From Bacillus sp. 1NLA3E (GTDB taxonomy: Bacteria > Bacillota > Bacilli > Bacillales > Cytobacillaceae), in assembly GCF_000242895.2 (NCBI RefSeq), contig NC_021171.1, forward strand, positions 778,001 to 842,000: 64,000 nucleotides of DNA, in the 5' to 3' direction. Position 1 is the stretch's first letter; every line of letters starts with the position of its first letter. Position numbers and translations under genes: made by a program. Shown one piece after another: positions 53,712-63,157 of the stretch. The notes under the pieces are model-generated. The model did no database searches and was not told the DNA's origin. It saw only the letters and a program-made list of their open reading frames with translations.

Positions 53712-55040
53712 ATGATCATGAAAAATTGGTACAAACCAATTAGTCTAAATCCTCCACAAATGCTAGCGATTATTTTTTTTACATTGGTTTTTGCAGGTGG
53801 GTTATTATTAAAACTTCCAATGGCAACTGAAAAGGGTATAACGTGGGTTGATGCATTTTTTACGGCAGCGTCTGCGGCAACAGTTACGGGTTTAGCGACG
53901 ATTGACCCTGGGAGTACGTTTACATTATTTGGTGAGATTGTCATCATGTTTCTTATGCAGTTAGGTGGATTGGGAATCATGACATTTACAGTCCTTGTCA
54001 TGATCATGCTGGGTAAAAGGATTGGAATAAGACAAAGATTAATTATGCAAGAGGCTTTAAACCAACCCTCTGTTGGCGGAGTGGTCCGCTTAGTCAGAAA
54101 AATTCTTATTTTTACCTTTACTGTTCAAATCATATCCGTGATTATTTTATCATTGCGTTGGATTCCTGATCTTGGAATTGGAAAAGGGGTTTATTATGCG
54201 ATCTTTCATACAATTGCCGCATTTAATAATGCAGGTTTTTCTTTATGGCCAGATAATTTATCTCGATATGTCCATGATCCAACTGTAAATATTATGATAA
54301 CCTCGTTAATCATTGTTGGTGGATTAGGGTTCACGGTTATTTTTGATCTTGTCACTGTTAAAAATTTCAAAAAGATTTCTTTGCATTCAAAGGTCATGTT
54401 GATTAGTACATTGGTGGTAAACTTGTTAGCGTTTCTGTTTATCTTGCTTGCCGAGTTCCATAATCCAAACACACTCGGGAAATTAGATTTTCCTAGTAAA
54501 CTATGGGCATCCTATTTCCAGGCTATCACAACCAGAACTGCAGGTTTTAATACAATCGACATTGGTTCACTTGAGCCTGGGACTGCCCTGTTTATGATGT
54601 TTCTCATGTTTGTTGGTGCTGGTAGTACTTCTACTGGGGGTGGGATTAAGTTAACGACTTTTGTCATTATTAGTGCAGCGGTTATCACTTTCTTAAAAGG
54701 GAAACAGGAAACGAATATTCTTCATCGGAGGATTCGAGATGAAGCAATTATCCGTTCATTAGCGATTACAACAGTAAGTATCTTGTTTATTTTTCTTGTT
54801 ACCATAGTTTTGGCAATTTCTGAAAAGGGGACTTTTCTCCAAATTCTATTTGAAGTGATTTCAGCATTTGGTACAGTTGGTTTATCCATGAATTTTACGT
54901 CAAGCTTGTCCATCCTAGGAAAAATAATCGTGATTTTGATTATGTTTTTTGGGAAGTTAGGCCCACTAACGTTAGTCTATTCTTTTACCAAACGAGAAAA
55001 ATCAAAACTAAGCTATCCAACTGGAGAGTTGTACACATAA
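53712..55040 (+). CDS. Potassium uptake protein, KtrB/KtrD type
   Basis: 442 residues with eight helices in four M1-P-M2 repeats. The four selectivity filter loops are AATVTGLAT, FNNAGFS, TRTAGFNT and FGTVGLS, with glycines present in each. It is the membrane half of a Ktr system and needs a KtrA/KtrC regulator, which is not nearby, as is usual for KtrD. ATG after GGGTGTAGCC. Substrate K+ (possibly Na+-dependent). Confidence 0.92.
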   Translation: MIMKNWYKPISLNPPQMLAIIFFTLVFAGGLLLKLPMATEKGITWVDAFFTAASAATVTGLATIDPGSTFTLFGEIVIMFLMQLGGLGIMTFTVLVMIMLGKRIGIRQRLIMQEALNQPSVGGVVRLVRKILIFTFTVQIISVIILSLRWIPDLGIGKGVYYAIFHTIAAFNNAGFSLWPDNLSRYVHDPTVNIMITSLIIVGGLGFTVIFDLVTVKNFKKISLHSKVMLISTLVVNLLAFLFILLAEFHNPNTLGKLDFPSKLWASYFQAITTRTAGFNTIDIGSLEPGTALFMMFLMFVGAGSTSTGGGIKLTTFVIISAAVITFLKGKQETNILHRRIRDEAIIRSLAITTVSILFIFLVTIVLAISEKGTFLQILFEVISAFGTVGLSMNFTSSLSILGKIIVILIMFFGKLGPLTLVYSFTKREKSKLSYPTGELYT

Positions 55041-55049
55041 TAATTAAGC

Positions 55050-55090
55050 AAACAGAGGCTGACTCGTTATGATGAGTCAGCCTCTGTTTC
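55050..55090. terminator. Bidirectional terminator between ktr and mpfA
   Basis: AAACAGAGGCTGACTC and GAGTCAGCCTCTGTTT form a 16-bp perfect stem, T-rich on the plus strand and A-rich on the other, between convergent genes. Confidence 0.95.
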
Positions 55091-55093
55091 ATT

Positions 55094-56446
55094 TTAAGAT
55101 AGGACTTCTGATTTTGTTGTTAATGGTAAATGATGAACAGTTTCACCAACTGGTACATTTTTGAATACTTCAACGTATTTAATATGATGTTCTTCCATTT
55201 CTTGAATTTTAAATGAATAGTTCTCATAATGCAGAATATCGCTTTCTTTGGCCTCGTAATTTTCAGTTAGAATCCAGCCACCAATTGTATCGACATCCTC
55301 ATCATCTATCTCAAGTCCAAATAAATCATTTACTTCACTAACCAAAACCTTTGCATCAATGATATAGTGATCCTCATTTACTTTACGAATCATTGCCACT
55401 TCATCCATATCAAACTCATCACGAATTTCCCCGACAATTTCTTCAAGAATATCTTCTACTGTTACTAAACCAGATGTTCCTCCGTATTCATCCATTAGAA
55501 TTGCTAAATGAATCCGATCCTTTTGCATTTTCAACAGTAAGTCATGAATTGGAATAGAGTCGATGACTCGAATAATAGGGCGAGTATAGGATTCCAGTGT
55601 CTGTTTGCCCAACTCATGATTGGTAATGATATCGGTCATAATTTCCTTTATATTAACCATTCCAATGATATGGTCTTTGTCCCCATCAATAATTGGGTAA
55701 CGAGTGAATTTTTCTATTTTAGCAACCTTCAGGAATTCTTCCAAGGTATCATCCTTAGACAATGAAATGATTTCTGTTCTCGGGACCATGATTTCCTTAG
55801 CAATTCGGTTGTCAAATTCAAATATTTTATTTACATACTTAAACTCTGATTGGTTAATTTCACCACTTTTATAGCTTTCCGACAAGATAATACGAAGCTC
55901 TTCTTCGGTATGGGCCAATTCATGTTCTGAAACCTGCTTCAAGCCAAACATTGTTGTTGTTACTCGCGCCGCACCGTTTAAAGCCCAAATAAATGGGTAC
56001 ATAACTTTATAAAACAGAATAAGCGGTTTTGCTGTAACGAGACTAACAAATTCAGCTTTTTGAATAGCTAATGTTTTCGGAGCCAACTCCCCAACAACCA
56101 CATGTAAAAATGTAACGACTGTAAAAGCAATGACGAGTGAAAGGACATGTGTAATGGAGGTAGGAATATTTAATCCTAGAAATAACGGACGGAGCAAACG
56201 TTCAATAGTTGGTTCTCCAAGCCAACCAAGACCTAGAGCTGTGACCGTAATCCCAAGCTGACAGGCTGATAAATACTCATCTAAATTCGAGATTATTTTT
56301 TTCGCAACAATAGCATTCTTGTTTCCTTCTTCAATCAATTGGTCAATTCTAGAACTTCTTATTCTTATTATGGCAAATTCTGATGAGACAAAAAATGCCG
56401 TTAAAGCAATTAAAATGGCTATTAAAACCAAGTTTAATATGTCCAA
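55094..56446 (-). CDS. mpfA: MpfA/YhdP, CNNM-type Mg2+ efflux protein
   Basis: 450 residues from TTG 56446 (MDILNLVLIAILIALTAFF); GTG 56488 is possible but collides with its ribosome site. A DUF21 membrane domain (VVGELAPKTLAIQKAEF), two CBS domains (VPRTEIISLSKDD, MDEYGGTSGLVTVEDILEEIVGEI) and a CorC/HlyC C-terminal domain. It closely resembles B. subtilis YhdP as I recall it, a magnesium exporter. Upstream is the MerR gene, as yhdQ precedes yhdP. Confidence 0.92.
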   Translation of the reverse strand: MDILNLVLIAILIALTAFFVSSEFAIIRIRSSRIDQLIEEGNKNAIVAKKIISNLDEYLSACQLGITVTALGLGWLGEPTIERLLRPLFLGLNIPTSITHVLSLVIAFTVVTFLHVVVGELAPKTLAIQKAEFVSLVTAKPLILFYKVMYPFIWALNGAARVTTTMFGLKQVSEHELAHTEEELRIILSESYKSGEINQSEFKYVNKIFEFDNRIAKEIMVPRTEIISLSKDDTLEEFLKVAKIEKFTRYPIIDGDKDHIIGMVNIKEIMTDIITNHELGKQTLESYTRPIIRVIDSIPIHDLLLKMQKDRIHLAILMDEYGGTSGLVTVEDILEEIVGEIRDEFDMDEVAMIRKVNEDHYIIDAKVLVSEVNDLFGLEIDDEDVDTIGGWILTENYEAKESDILHYENYSFKIQEMEEHHIKYVEVFKNVPVGETVHHLPLTTKSEVLS

Positions 56447-56507
56447 ATAATTTTCCTTAGCTCGCACTAATAACGAGTAAGGAGTCACCTCCCAGTAAGT
56501 AAAAAAA

Positions 56508-56930
56508 TTAACTTGTTAGACTCAAAAGGGATTGCATTAAAGCTGAGCATTCAACAGACAGCTTTTTAGATAATGCCGTTTTTTGCTGTTCCTCTAATTG
56601 TTGAATTAAAGGGAAAATAGCAGACAATTCGGAATGAAGCTGGTGCAATTGCTTCGTTACATCACTAATATGCTTTTCAACCTCAGAGCTTTTGATCTCT
56701 TTTGATTTATTAATTTCTAGTTTTCTTTTAATTTCTTCCAATGGAAGATGTATTTTTTTGCAGTCTTCGATAAACTTTAAGTCTGTAAGAGACTGTTCAT
56801 TATAAATACGGTAGTTCGATTTTGAACGTTCGGCATGCAATATTCCAAGACTTGTATAATAGTCAATAGTCCTTTTAGACACATTAGCAAGAAGTGCTAA
56901 TTCACCGATACGATAGAATACCCCAACATA
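56508..56930 (-). pseudogene. yhdQ: MerR-family regulator (YhdQ-like) with damaged 5' end
   Basis: The recognisable protein runs from YRIGELALLANVSKRTIDYY to LLSLTS. The GTG at 56882 would remove the first helix of the DNA-binding domain. The correct frame continues upstream through YVGVFYRIGELALLAN to a TGA at 56931-56933 without any start codon. An ATG at 56929 with a GGGGTGAT site is one frame off and stops after 10 codons. A 1- or 2-nt change near GGGTATTC would restore it. Effector not known. Confidence 0.75.
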
Positions 56931-57160
56931 TCACCCCAATAATAGTAAATTACTATTCATTATAGTTGATTTTAAACCATACAGTCAAACGTTACCCTTC
57001 AGAGATTAATGTTATCTATAGTTTATGATAAAAAGATTTTGATATGTATGAAAATATGAAAAAATTACAAAGAATTTATTTTTTTGTTATATTGATAAAA
57101 AAATATGCAAAAAAAAGCATCATAAAATTACGATGCCTTATTTTACTTATTTAGATTTTT

Positions 57161-57709
57161 CTATAATCGTTTGGTCCATTCGTTAGCGAGCATACTATAA
57201 ACCATTAAATTGTGGAAGGTTCGATGAATTTTTTCTCCATCCCTGATCATTCCTTCCATAGTAAACCCAAGTCTTTCTGGGATAGCCCGACTTTTAAGGT
57301 TATGTTCTCCACAACGAATTTCAATTCGATTTAATCCAAGCTCAAAAAATGCATAGTTTATTAGGGCTATAACTGATTTAGTCATAATTCCATAGCCTTG
57401 GGCATTTTTTGAAAGGAAATAGCCCATGCTTGTTTGTGAGTTGGTCCAATCCATGTGATGGAAACCTATTGTACCAACTAATTGCCCCCTAAAACGTATC
57501 CCAGTATGAACCCCGGTATTTTCAGCAAATTGTTTTAACCACATCGGTATGATGGAATGATATTGTATGGGAGATGTCATGCTATCAACCCAAGGCAACC
57601 ACCTCCGTAAATGGTCTCGGTTCAAATCAACAACCTGGAATAATTCATCTGAGTGGTGGAGCTGAAATAATTGAAGTTCAATTTCCTGATCTACCTTTAA
57701 TGAAAACAT
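57161..57709 (-). CDS. GNAT N-acetyltransferase (RimJ/RimL type, YdaF-like)
   Basis: 182 residues from ATG 57709, after AAAGGAG with long spacing; the earlier start 57736 has no site. FRGQLVGTIGFHHMDW and GYFLSKNAQGYGIMTKSV (acetyl-CoA loop) and NRIEIRCGEHNLKSRAIPERLGFTMEG are typical. The family acetylates N-termini of ribosomal proteins or other amines; the substrate is unknown. It lies 30 bp after the kinase gene and is probably in the same transcript. Confidence 0.9.
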   Translation of the reverse strand: MFSLKVDQEIELQLFQLHHSDELFQVVDLNRDHLRRWLPWVDSMTSPIQYHSIIPMWLKQFAENTGVHTGIRFRGQLVGTIGFHHMDWTNSQTSMGYFLSKNAQGYGIMTKSVIALINYAFFELGLNRIEIRCGEHNLKSRAIPERLGFTMEGMIRDGEKIHRTFHNLMVYSMLANEWTKRL

Positions 57710-57739
57710 AAGTGGCAGTGACTCCTTTAGGCGCAAACT

Positions 57740-58879
57740 TTAGTTCTTTGCAGACATTGCAACGGGTAAGGTAATAATAAAATTAGTTTGTTCAGGTATA
57801 GAAACACATGATAAAAGGCCTTTATGTTTTTCGATAATTTCCCTGCAGACGAATAATCCTAATCCAGTCCCGAGTTTCTTGGTGGTGACAAATGGTTCGA
57901 AAATGGTATTAAGATTTGATTCTGGAATCATTGGACCGTTATTTGAAACGAGTATTTTAATATGGTTATTTTCTAACCTGGAGCACTTTATTTGGATAGT
58001 AGGATCACTACGGTATTGGCTGAGTACATCAATCGCATTAAAAATTAAGTTAATGAATACTTGACGTATTTCGTCTGCATAACCAAATAGATCAATCTCT
58101 CCTTCTAAATCTAGATTATTAAGGATTTTCACTTTACTATCTAATATACTTGGATACAGAAAAGTTAAAACCTCATCAACCAAAGCATTTAATGAAAAGA
58201 TAGATTTTTCTTTGCCGATAATTTCCTTTTTAGAAAGAAGTAGAAACTGAGAAATTCTAAAGTTTAATTGTTCTAATTCACTTGAAATGATGTCTAAATA
58301 TTTCATTTGCTGATATTCAGATTTTAAAAGTTGGATAAATCCTTGAATTGATGTAAGAGGGTTACGAAATTCATGGACAAAGCTTGAAGTCATTTGCCCA
58401 AGTAGTGTTAATCGATCCTGGTGCGTTGAGTCAATAAACTGATTTTTTTCCTCAATTATTTTGTCTTTTGCCTCAGTATAGTATGAAACAGCGTAAAATG
58501 TGAACTTATCAAAAAAGTCATTAATTTCATTTATTATTATTTGAAGATCTGACCAATCTACATGCATCTTACTTAAATATTGAAATAGAACAGAACGGCC
58601 CACATTAACATTATAGACGAAATCACCAATATTACTGTTGGCTAGAACTCGTTCCTCCCCAACCATCGTCGCGATCCTACGCAAATTCCTGTCTAGATCT
58701 TCCTCAGATTTTGTTAACAGATTAATAATATTTTGGAAAATGTATTCACGGTTTTGTTTAACTTTTTCTTTGAAAAAATCATCGGGAGGAACAAGAATCC
58801 TATTTTCCCACTCACTAAAAATCCCATTTTTTTGATCTATCAACAAATTTAATAGTCTTTTATTTGGTGCTGTTATCAT
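57740..58879 (-). CDS. Cytoplasmic sensor histidine kinase with HisK_N-type domain
   Basis: 379 residues from ATG 58879, after GGGTGAT; a longer reading from 58915 is possible but has no site. The first 150 residues are an all-helical sensor domain (HisK_N/RsbR-N-like), no membrane helices. The kinase core has FVHEFRNPLTSIQGFIQLL (phospho-His), NLIFNAIDVLSQ (N box), VSNNGPMIPE and GTGLGLFVCREI. Such soluble kinases feed the Spo0 phosphorelay in Bacillus relatives. No cognate regulator is nearby. Confidence 0.85.
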   Translation of the reverse strand: MITAPNKRLLNLLIDQKNGIFSEWENRILVPPDDFFKEKVKQNREYIFQNIINLLTKSEEDLDRNLRRIATMVGEERVLANSNIGDFVYNVNVGRSVLFQYLSKMHVDWSDLQIIINEINDFFDKFTFYAVSYYTEAKDKIIEEKNQFIDSTHQDRLTLLGQMTSSFVHEFRNPLTSIQGFIQLLKSEYQQMKYLDIISSELEQLNFRISQFLLLSKKEIIGKEKSIFSLNALVDEVLTFLYPSILDSKVKILNNLDLEGEIDLFGYADEIRQVFINLIFNAIDVLSQYRSDPTIQIKCSRLENNHIKILVSNNGPMIPESNLNTIFEPFVTTKKLGTGLGLFVCREIIEKHKGLLSCVSIPEQTNFIITLPVAMSAKN

Positions 58880-59108
58880 TTTGATTGTATCACCCATTCT
58901 TCGTTCATATCTCATATTTATGAAAGTATTCGATTAAAAAAGACAAAGTCCTTTATAATTTATGAGAAAATTTAAAAAATTTAACAAAAACATAGATGTG
59001 ACCGGTTTATGTTTTCTAACATTTTGATGGTAAGTTTGAAAATAAAGTGAACAATAGAACATTGTGAGTTTTCCCACAGCCAAAATTAAAAAATTTTGTT
59101 ATAACTAA

Positions 59109-59160
59109 AGATAATCATTCTCAATTAATGATTCATGCGCTATAATGAGAATAGTTATCA
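59109..59160 (+). promoter_or_regulatory. feo promoter with two Fur boxes
   Basis: AGATAATCATTCTCA (59109-59123) and TGAGAATAGTTATCA (59146-59160) each match the Fur box TGATAATNATTATCA with two changes. The second overlaps a TATAAT -10 (59141-59146). Iron-repressed transcription of feoAB is expected. Confidence 0.85.
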
Positions 59161-59194
59161 ATGATTGTGATTTTAATTCATATGAGGTGATCAA

Positions 59195-59419
59195 ATGCTC
59201 GGATATTTAAAAACAGGTGAAAAAGGAAAAATAATGGATATTTCAGGTGCAGATACATTAGTAAGAAGACGGCTTCTCGATCTTGGAATTACAGACGGGT
59301 CTGAAGTAAGTATTAAATGTATTATGCCATTCGGTGGCCCCTACATGGTTGAATCATGTGGTCAGTGTGTTGGCATTCGCCGTAAGGAAGCATGTCGAAT
59401 AAGAGTGGAGAGAGTATAA
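59195..59419 (+). CDS. feoA: FeoA ferrous iron transport accessory protein
   Basis: 74 residues, an SH3-like beta-barrel protein (KGKIMDISGADTLVRRRLLDLGI). It aids FeoB. ATG follows TGAGGTGATC. It is 3 bp before feoB. Confidence 0.95.
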   Translation: MLGYLKTGEKGKIMDISGADTLVRRRLLDLGITDGSEVSIKCIMPFGGPYMVESCGQCVGIRRKEACRIRVERV

Positions 59420-59422
59420 TAT

Positions 59423-61414
59423 ATGGAAATTGCTCTATTAGGTAACCCAAATACTGGAAAAACATCATTGTTTAATAACTTAACGGGCTCGTATGAGTAT
59501 GTTGGGAATTGGAGCGGTGTAACCGTTGAAAAAAAGGTAGGTCAATTTAAAAATAGTTATGCTAAATTAATAGATTTACCAGGTATCTATACATTAAGCC
59601 CGCTTTCAAAAGATGAGGGAGTCGTTACGGACTTTTTGTTAACAGGCGCCTGTGATAAATTTCTTAATATTTTAGATGCTTCACAATTGGAGCGGAATTT
59701 GCATTTAACTATCCAAATCCTTGAGTTCGGTAAACCGATCGTCATTGGCTTAAACATGGTGGATGTAGCAAAAAATCGTGGGATTCAGGTTAAGCCAGAG
59801 AGTTTAGCATCATTATTAGGCATACCTGTGGTAGCTGTAATTGCCCGGAATGGAAACGGCTGCGATATTTTGTCACAAATTGCAACAGATAGCGAAATGT
59901 CCAATATCAACGGGAATATCGTAGATTACGGGAAGGAATTGGAACTGTCTATTTTAGAATTTGCAAGAATAGTTGAAGGGAAGACACCACATTCACCGAG
60001 ATGGTTAGCTCTTCAGCTGCTTGAGGGTAACGAAAATGTGAAAAACTATTTGAATTCAATCATAGGGGAACAACAAATTATTGAATTCGTTGCTTCAGTA
60101 AAAGGGTTTATAAAAGGAAATTCTCTTGAACATTATATCTATCAAAAGAGAAGAACTGCAATTGAAGTTATTGTAAAGGCATCAAGTATCCGGGCAGATA
60201 AAGTAATTGTCCCGTTTACTGAAAAGATTGATAGAGTTGTCACAAATAAGATTTTAGGAATTCCGATCTTTTTAATGATCATGTATTTGATGTTCATGCT
60301 AACGTTTGACTGGTTAGGCTTTCCGTTATCGGATGCATTAGATTCCTTTTTATCAGGACCGATTACGTCTGGTATTGATTCGCTTTTAAATGTAGCCGGA
60401 ACTTCGAGTTTTATTAGGGACCTTGTTTTAGATGGAATCGTGGCCGGTGTGGGTGGTGTTCTAGTTTTTGTTCCACAAATCTTTATCCTGTTCCTGTTTA
60501 TTTCTATATTAGAAGATTCGGGTTATATGGCAAGGGTTGCGCTGGTCATGGATCGCCTGATGGAATCAGTCGGATTAAACGGTAAAGCATTTATCCCGAT
60601 GATGATCGGATTTGGATGTAACGTTCCAGGTATTATGGCGGCAAGAACCATTGAAACACCGAAAGAACGGTTATTAACGATTTTATTAACACCGTTGATG
60701 TCCTGCTCAGCCCGACTTCCAGTGTATGCACTGTTTGTTGGAGCATTTTTCTTAAAAAATAAGGCATTTATTGTTTTATCTCTATATGTATTGGGAATTG
60801 TCGTATCGCTGATTTTGGCAAAAATCTTTTCTTCAACCTTTTTAAAAGGAGAGACTTCACTTTTTGTGATTGAACTGCCTCCTTATCGGATGCCACAGGT
60901 CAGAGCATTGTGGAGAAGTACGTGGGATAAAGCTAAAAACTTTCTTAAAAAAGCTGGAACATTCATTTTTGCGGGATCCGTATTAATATGGTTACTTGCC
61001 TATGTGGGGCCTAATGGTTTGAATGTTAATATGGATGAAAGCTTTTTAGCAACAATTGGGGGGATTTTTGCACCAATTTTTGCACCAATTGGATTCGGAA
61101 CATGGCAGGCAGGAGCATCGCTCATTACTGGTTTTTTAGCAAAGGAAGCAATTCTTTCAACGATGAATATCATTTATTTTGCTCCTAATGATGCCGGTCT
61201 TCAAGGAATTTTGGCCCAACAATTTACACCTTTAGCAGCATACAGCTTTATGGCGTTTATATTACTATATATACCATGTTTAGCAACAGTTGCTACCATT
61301 TATAAAGAAACTGGGTCCAAAAAGTGGACAGCTTTTTCAATGGGTTATGCATTAATTATTGCGTATCTATTATCATTAGTCATTTATCAGGGCGGAAGGC
61401 TGCTTGGGTTTTAG
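59423..61414 (+). CDS. feoB: FeoB ferrous iron transporter
   Basis: 663 residues. The N-terminal G domain has GNPNTGKTS (G1), IDLPGIY (G3), NMVD (G4). A membrane domain with two Gate regions follows: GFGCNVPGIMAARTIETPKERLL and LITGFLAKEAILSTM. It imports Fe2+. The stop overlaps the start region of the next gene; feoA-feoB-FeoB-associated protein is one operon. Confidence 0.97.
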   Translation: MEIALLGNPNTGKTSLFNNLTGSYEYVGNWSGVTVEKKVGQFKNSYAKLIDLPGIYTLSPLSKDEGVVTDFLLTGACDKFLNILDASQLERNLHLTIQILEFGKPIVIGLNMVDVAKNRGIQVKPESLASLLGIPVVAVIARNGNGCDILSQIATDSEMSNINGNIVDYGKELELSILEFARIVEGKTPHSPRWLALQLLEGNENVKNYLNSIIGEQQIIEFVASVKGFIKGNSLEHYIYQKRRTAIEVIVKASSIRADKVIVPFTEKIDRVVTNKILGIPIFLMIMYLMFMLTFDWLGFPLSDALDSFLSGPITSGIDSLLNVAGTSSFIRDLVLDGIVAGVGGVLVFVPQIFILFLFISILEDSGYMARVALVMDRLMESVGLNGKAFIPMMIGFGCNVPGIMAARTIETPKERLLTILLTPLMSCSARLPVYALFVGAFFLKNKAFIVLSLYVLGIVVSLILAKIFSSTFLKGETSLFVIELPPYRMPQVRALWRSTWDKAKNFLKKAGTFIFAGSVLIWLLAYVGPNGLNVNMDESFLATIGGIFAPIFAPIGFGTWQAGASLITGFLAKEAILSTMNIIYFAPNDAGLQGILAQQFTPLAAYSFMAFILLYIPCLATVATIYKETGSKKWTAFSMGYALIIAYLLSLVIYQGGRLLGF

Positions 61415-61439
61415 TGCCCTAAATGGGGGAGAGTTTAAA

Positions 61440-61598
61440 ATGATTGTTAATTTGCTTATTGGTGGAGCTATTTTTGGATATGCGATTTGGGCTTTGGTAC
61501 GGTTTATCAACAGGTCAAAACAAGGAAAGTGCGCCGCATGCTCTTTAAGTGATGGTTGTACAAGTCAGGACTGTCAAACAACAAAATTGAAAAAATAA
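61440..61598 (+). CDS. FeoB-associated Cys-rich membrane protein
   Basis: 52 residues from ATG 61440 after GGGGGAGAG. One membrane helix (MIVNLLIGGAIFGYAIWALV) and a Cys-rich tail, CAACSLSDGCTSQDC, as in the FeoB-associated family (FeoC-like role). It may bind iron or a cluster at the inner mouth of FeoB. Confidence 0.92.
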   Translation: MIVNLLIGGAIFGYAIWALVRFINRSKQGKCAACSLSDGCTSQDCQTTKLKK

Positions 61599-61665
61599 TC
61601 GATTTAGATATGCCAAATATGAATATTTTGTTGCCAGTTGAAAGTGATGTATTAAATTGTATTGA

Positions 61666-61687
61666 TTTGGTGTAAAATTACACCAAA
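61666..61687 (+). promoter_or_regulatory. Perfect 10-2-10 palindrome upstream of the XRE gene
   Basis: TTTGGTGTAA-AA-TTACACCAAA is a perfect inverted repeat with a 2-bp spacer, 24 bp upstream of the GTG. It is the likely operator of the XRE regulator. Confidence 0.75.
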
Positions 61688-61710
61688 AGAGTTAAAGGGA
61701 TGACCTAGTT

Positions 61711-62175
61711 GTGACAAAGGAAGAGATTATCCTAAGAGTATCGGAAAAAATAAGGTTAATAAGAGCAGAGGTAGGATATAACCAGGATAAAATGGCTGAA
61801 ATTATTGGCCTTTCAAAAAAAACACTCGTTCAAATTGAAAAAGGTCGTGCAAATGCAAATTGGGCAACTGTTGTAACGGTGTGTGCACTTTTCCGCGAAA
61901 CAGAAACTGTCCAATTTTTATTTGGTAGTGACCCGCTTGAAGTATTAGAAACGGTTGCAAGAGAAGGCATTGATTATCGAAAAGAAAAAACATTAGGTGG
62001 GAAAATTTGGTGGAGAGAGATTGCGAAAGAAAAACAGTTCATACTCCAGCAAAATATTCTTAGCTTGCATTATCGTATTCTTGACCAAAATTATTATCGA
62101 GTTTTCAGTAGTTTTGATGAACAAGCTGCTAAGGTTTGTTTTGCAGAATTAACGCAAAATGAAAAAAGTTATTAG
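61711..62175 (+). CDS. XRE-family transcriptional regulator
   Basis: 154 residues. The N-terminal HTH (KIRLIRAEVGYNQDKMAEIIGLSKKTLVQIEKGRAN) fits Cro/C1-type DNA binding. The C-terminal half has no recognised ligand domain (GGKIWWREIAKEKQFILQQN). GTG 61711. It follows the feo operon but has its own palindromic operator and a terminator, so it probably represses itself and perhaps others. The family role is unknown. Confidence 0.85.
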   Translation: MTKEEIILRVSEKIRLIRAEVGYNQDKMAEIIGLSKKTLVQIEKGRANANWATVVTVCALFRETETVQFLFGSDPLEVLETVAREGIDYRKEKTLGGKIWWREIAKEKQFILQQNILSLHYRILDQNYYRVFSSFDEQAAKVCFAELTQNEKSY

Positions 62176-62193
62176 GTTAATAATAAGTCGAAC

Positions 62194-62224
62194 AAAAAAA
62201 ACTCCAGATTTGGAGTTTTTTTCG
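62194..62224. terminator. Terminator of the XRE gene
   Basis: AAAAAACTCCA and TGGAGTTTTTT form a perfect hairpin. Confidence 0.9.
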
Positions 62225-62228
62225 TTTT

Positions 62229-62414
62229 GGCTCTGTTAAACAAGAATGTTGATTTCCGCTCCAGGCGCTTCGCGCACCTTAGGGGCGGGCGGTGAGCCTC
62301 CTCGGCGCTAAAGCGCCTGCGGGGTCTCACCTGTCCCGCTGCTCCCGCAGAAGTCTTCGCGCCTTCCACTCCAATCAACATGTGCAAAAAATCAACATTG
62401 AGCTTTAACACAGC
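62229..62414. repeat. GC-rich palindromic repeat, copy F
   Basis: Core 62248-62379 starts GTTGATTTCCGCTC and ends TCCAATCAAC. Outer arms GGCTCTGTTAAA and TTTAACACAGC match those of copy A, and a second AATCAACATT follows the core. Opposite orientation to copy A. Confidence 0.9.
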
Positions 62415-62421
62415 TTTCGTT

Positions 62422-63042
62422 TTAATAAGCTAAACCCACTCTAGTTTTAAGAAATTGCTTTGAATGGATTTGTTTAATAGCAAAATCAGCTGTGTCGGAG
62501 GTTGAGATAGATTGACCATGTAGGGGAAGAACATCTCGCTCATATCGATAATTTCCTGTTTTTTCTCCGGATGGTAAATAAGTTGGACATACGATAGTCC
62601 AATCCAAATTAGACTGTTTTAACAGAAGATATGCACGAAGATGATCCTCAGTCGCTAAAGTGGACTTATTTCTAGATTCATTTGATTGAAAGCGGTATAG
62701 GTTTGGTTCGTTCCGTGATTGTAAAATACCTGCTGTCCCAATTGTTATAATTCGTTTGATCCTATGGATTTCCATTTTATCAATAATTTTCGGCATGCTT
62801 TGAGATAAAGTGGAACTCCCATCGGTACTTAATGCGCTGATGATAATATCAGTTCCCGCCATGGCCCTATCTAAATCTGCATCATTTAGGACGTTTCCCA
62901 AAATTATGTTACGGTAAGGTTTATGACTTAAAATGGATGTTGGATTGCGCACTAAAGCTTGGACAGAATATCCTGCTTCCAGTGCGTCTGATAAAATGAT
63001 AGAACCCACTCTTCCGTTTGCTCCTAAAACACATATGTTCAC
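62422..63042 (-). CDS. NAD(P)-binding oxidoreductase, YwnB-like
   Basis: 206 residues. The Rossmann motif ICVLGANGRVGSIIL starts the protein; VRNP, GTDIIISALST and TIVCPTYLPSGEKTG follow the atypical SDR / NmrA-like pattern. It lacks the YxxxK catalytic pair, so it may be a redox sensor or flavin reductase relative. Function unknown. ATG at 63042 has only a weak ribosome site. Confidence 0.85.
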   Translation of the reverse strand: MNICVLGANGRVGSIILSDALEAGYSVQALVRNPTSILSHKPYRNIILGNVLNDADLDRAMAGTDIIISALSTDGSSTLSQSMPKIIDKMEIHRIKRIITIGTAGILQSRNEPNLYRFQSNESRNKSTLATEDHLRAYLLLKQSNLDWTIVCPTYLPSGEKTGNYRYERDVLPLHGQSISTSDTADFAIKQIHSKQFLKTRVGLAY

Positions 63043-63157
63043 GAAATGTTCACACCCTAGACACGAAAATTACCAAATATCCCTTTGATAATTATTTCGT
63101 TATGATATATTTAAATTGTTTATTTGTCAGAAAAAATAAAAATTAGGAGGGATGACC

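Noticed and set aside
62172-62411. 79-residue minus-strand reading frame
   Set aside because: Covers repeat copy F and a terminator; no gene-like composition.
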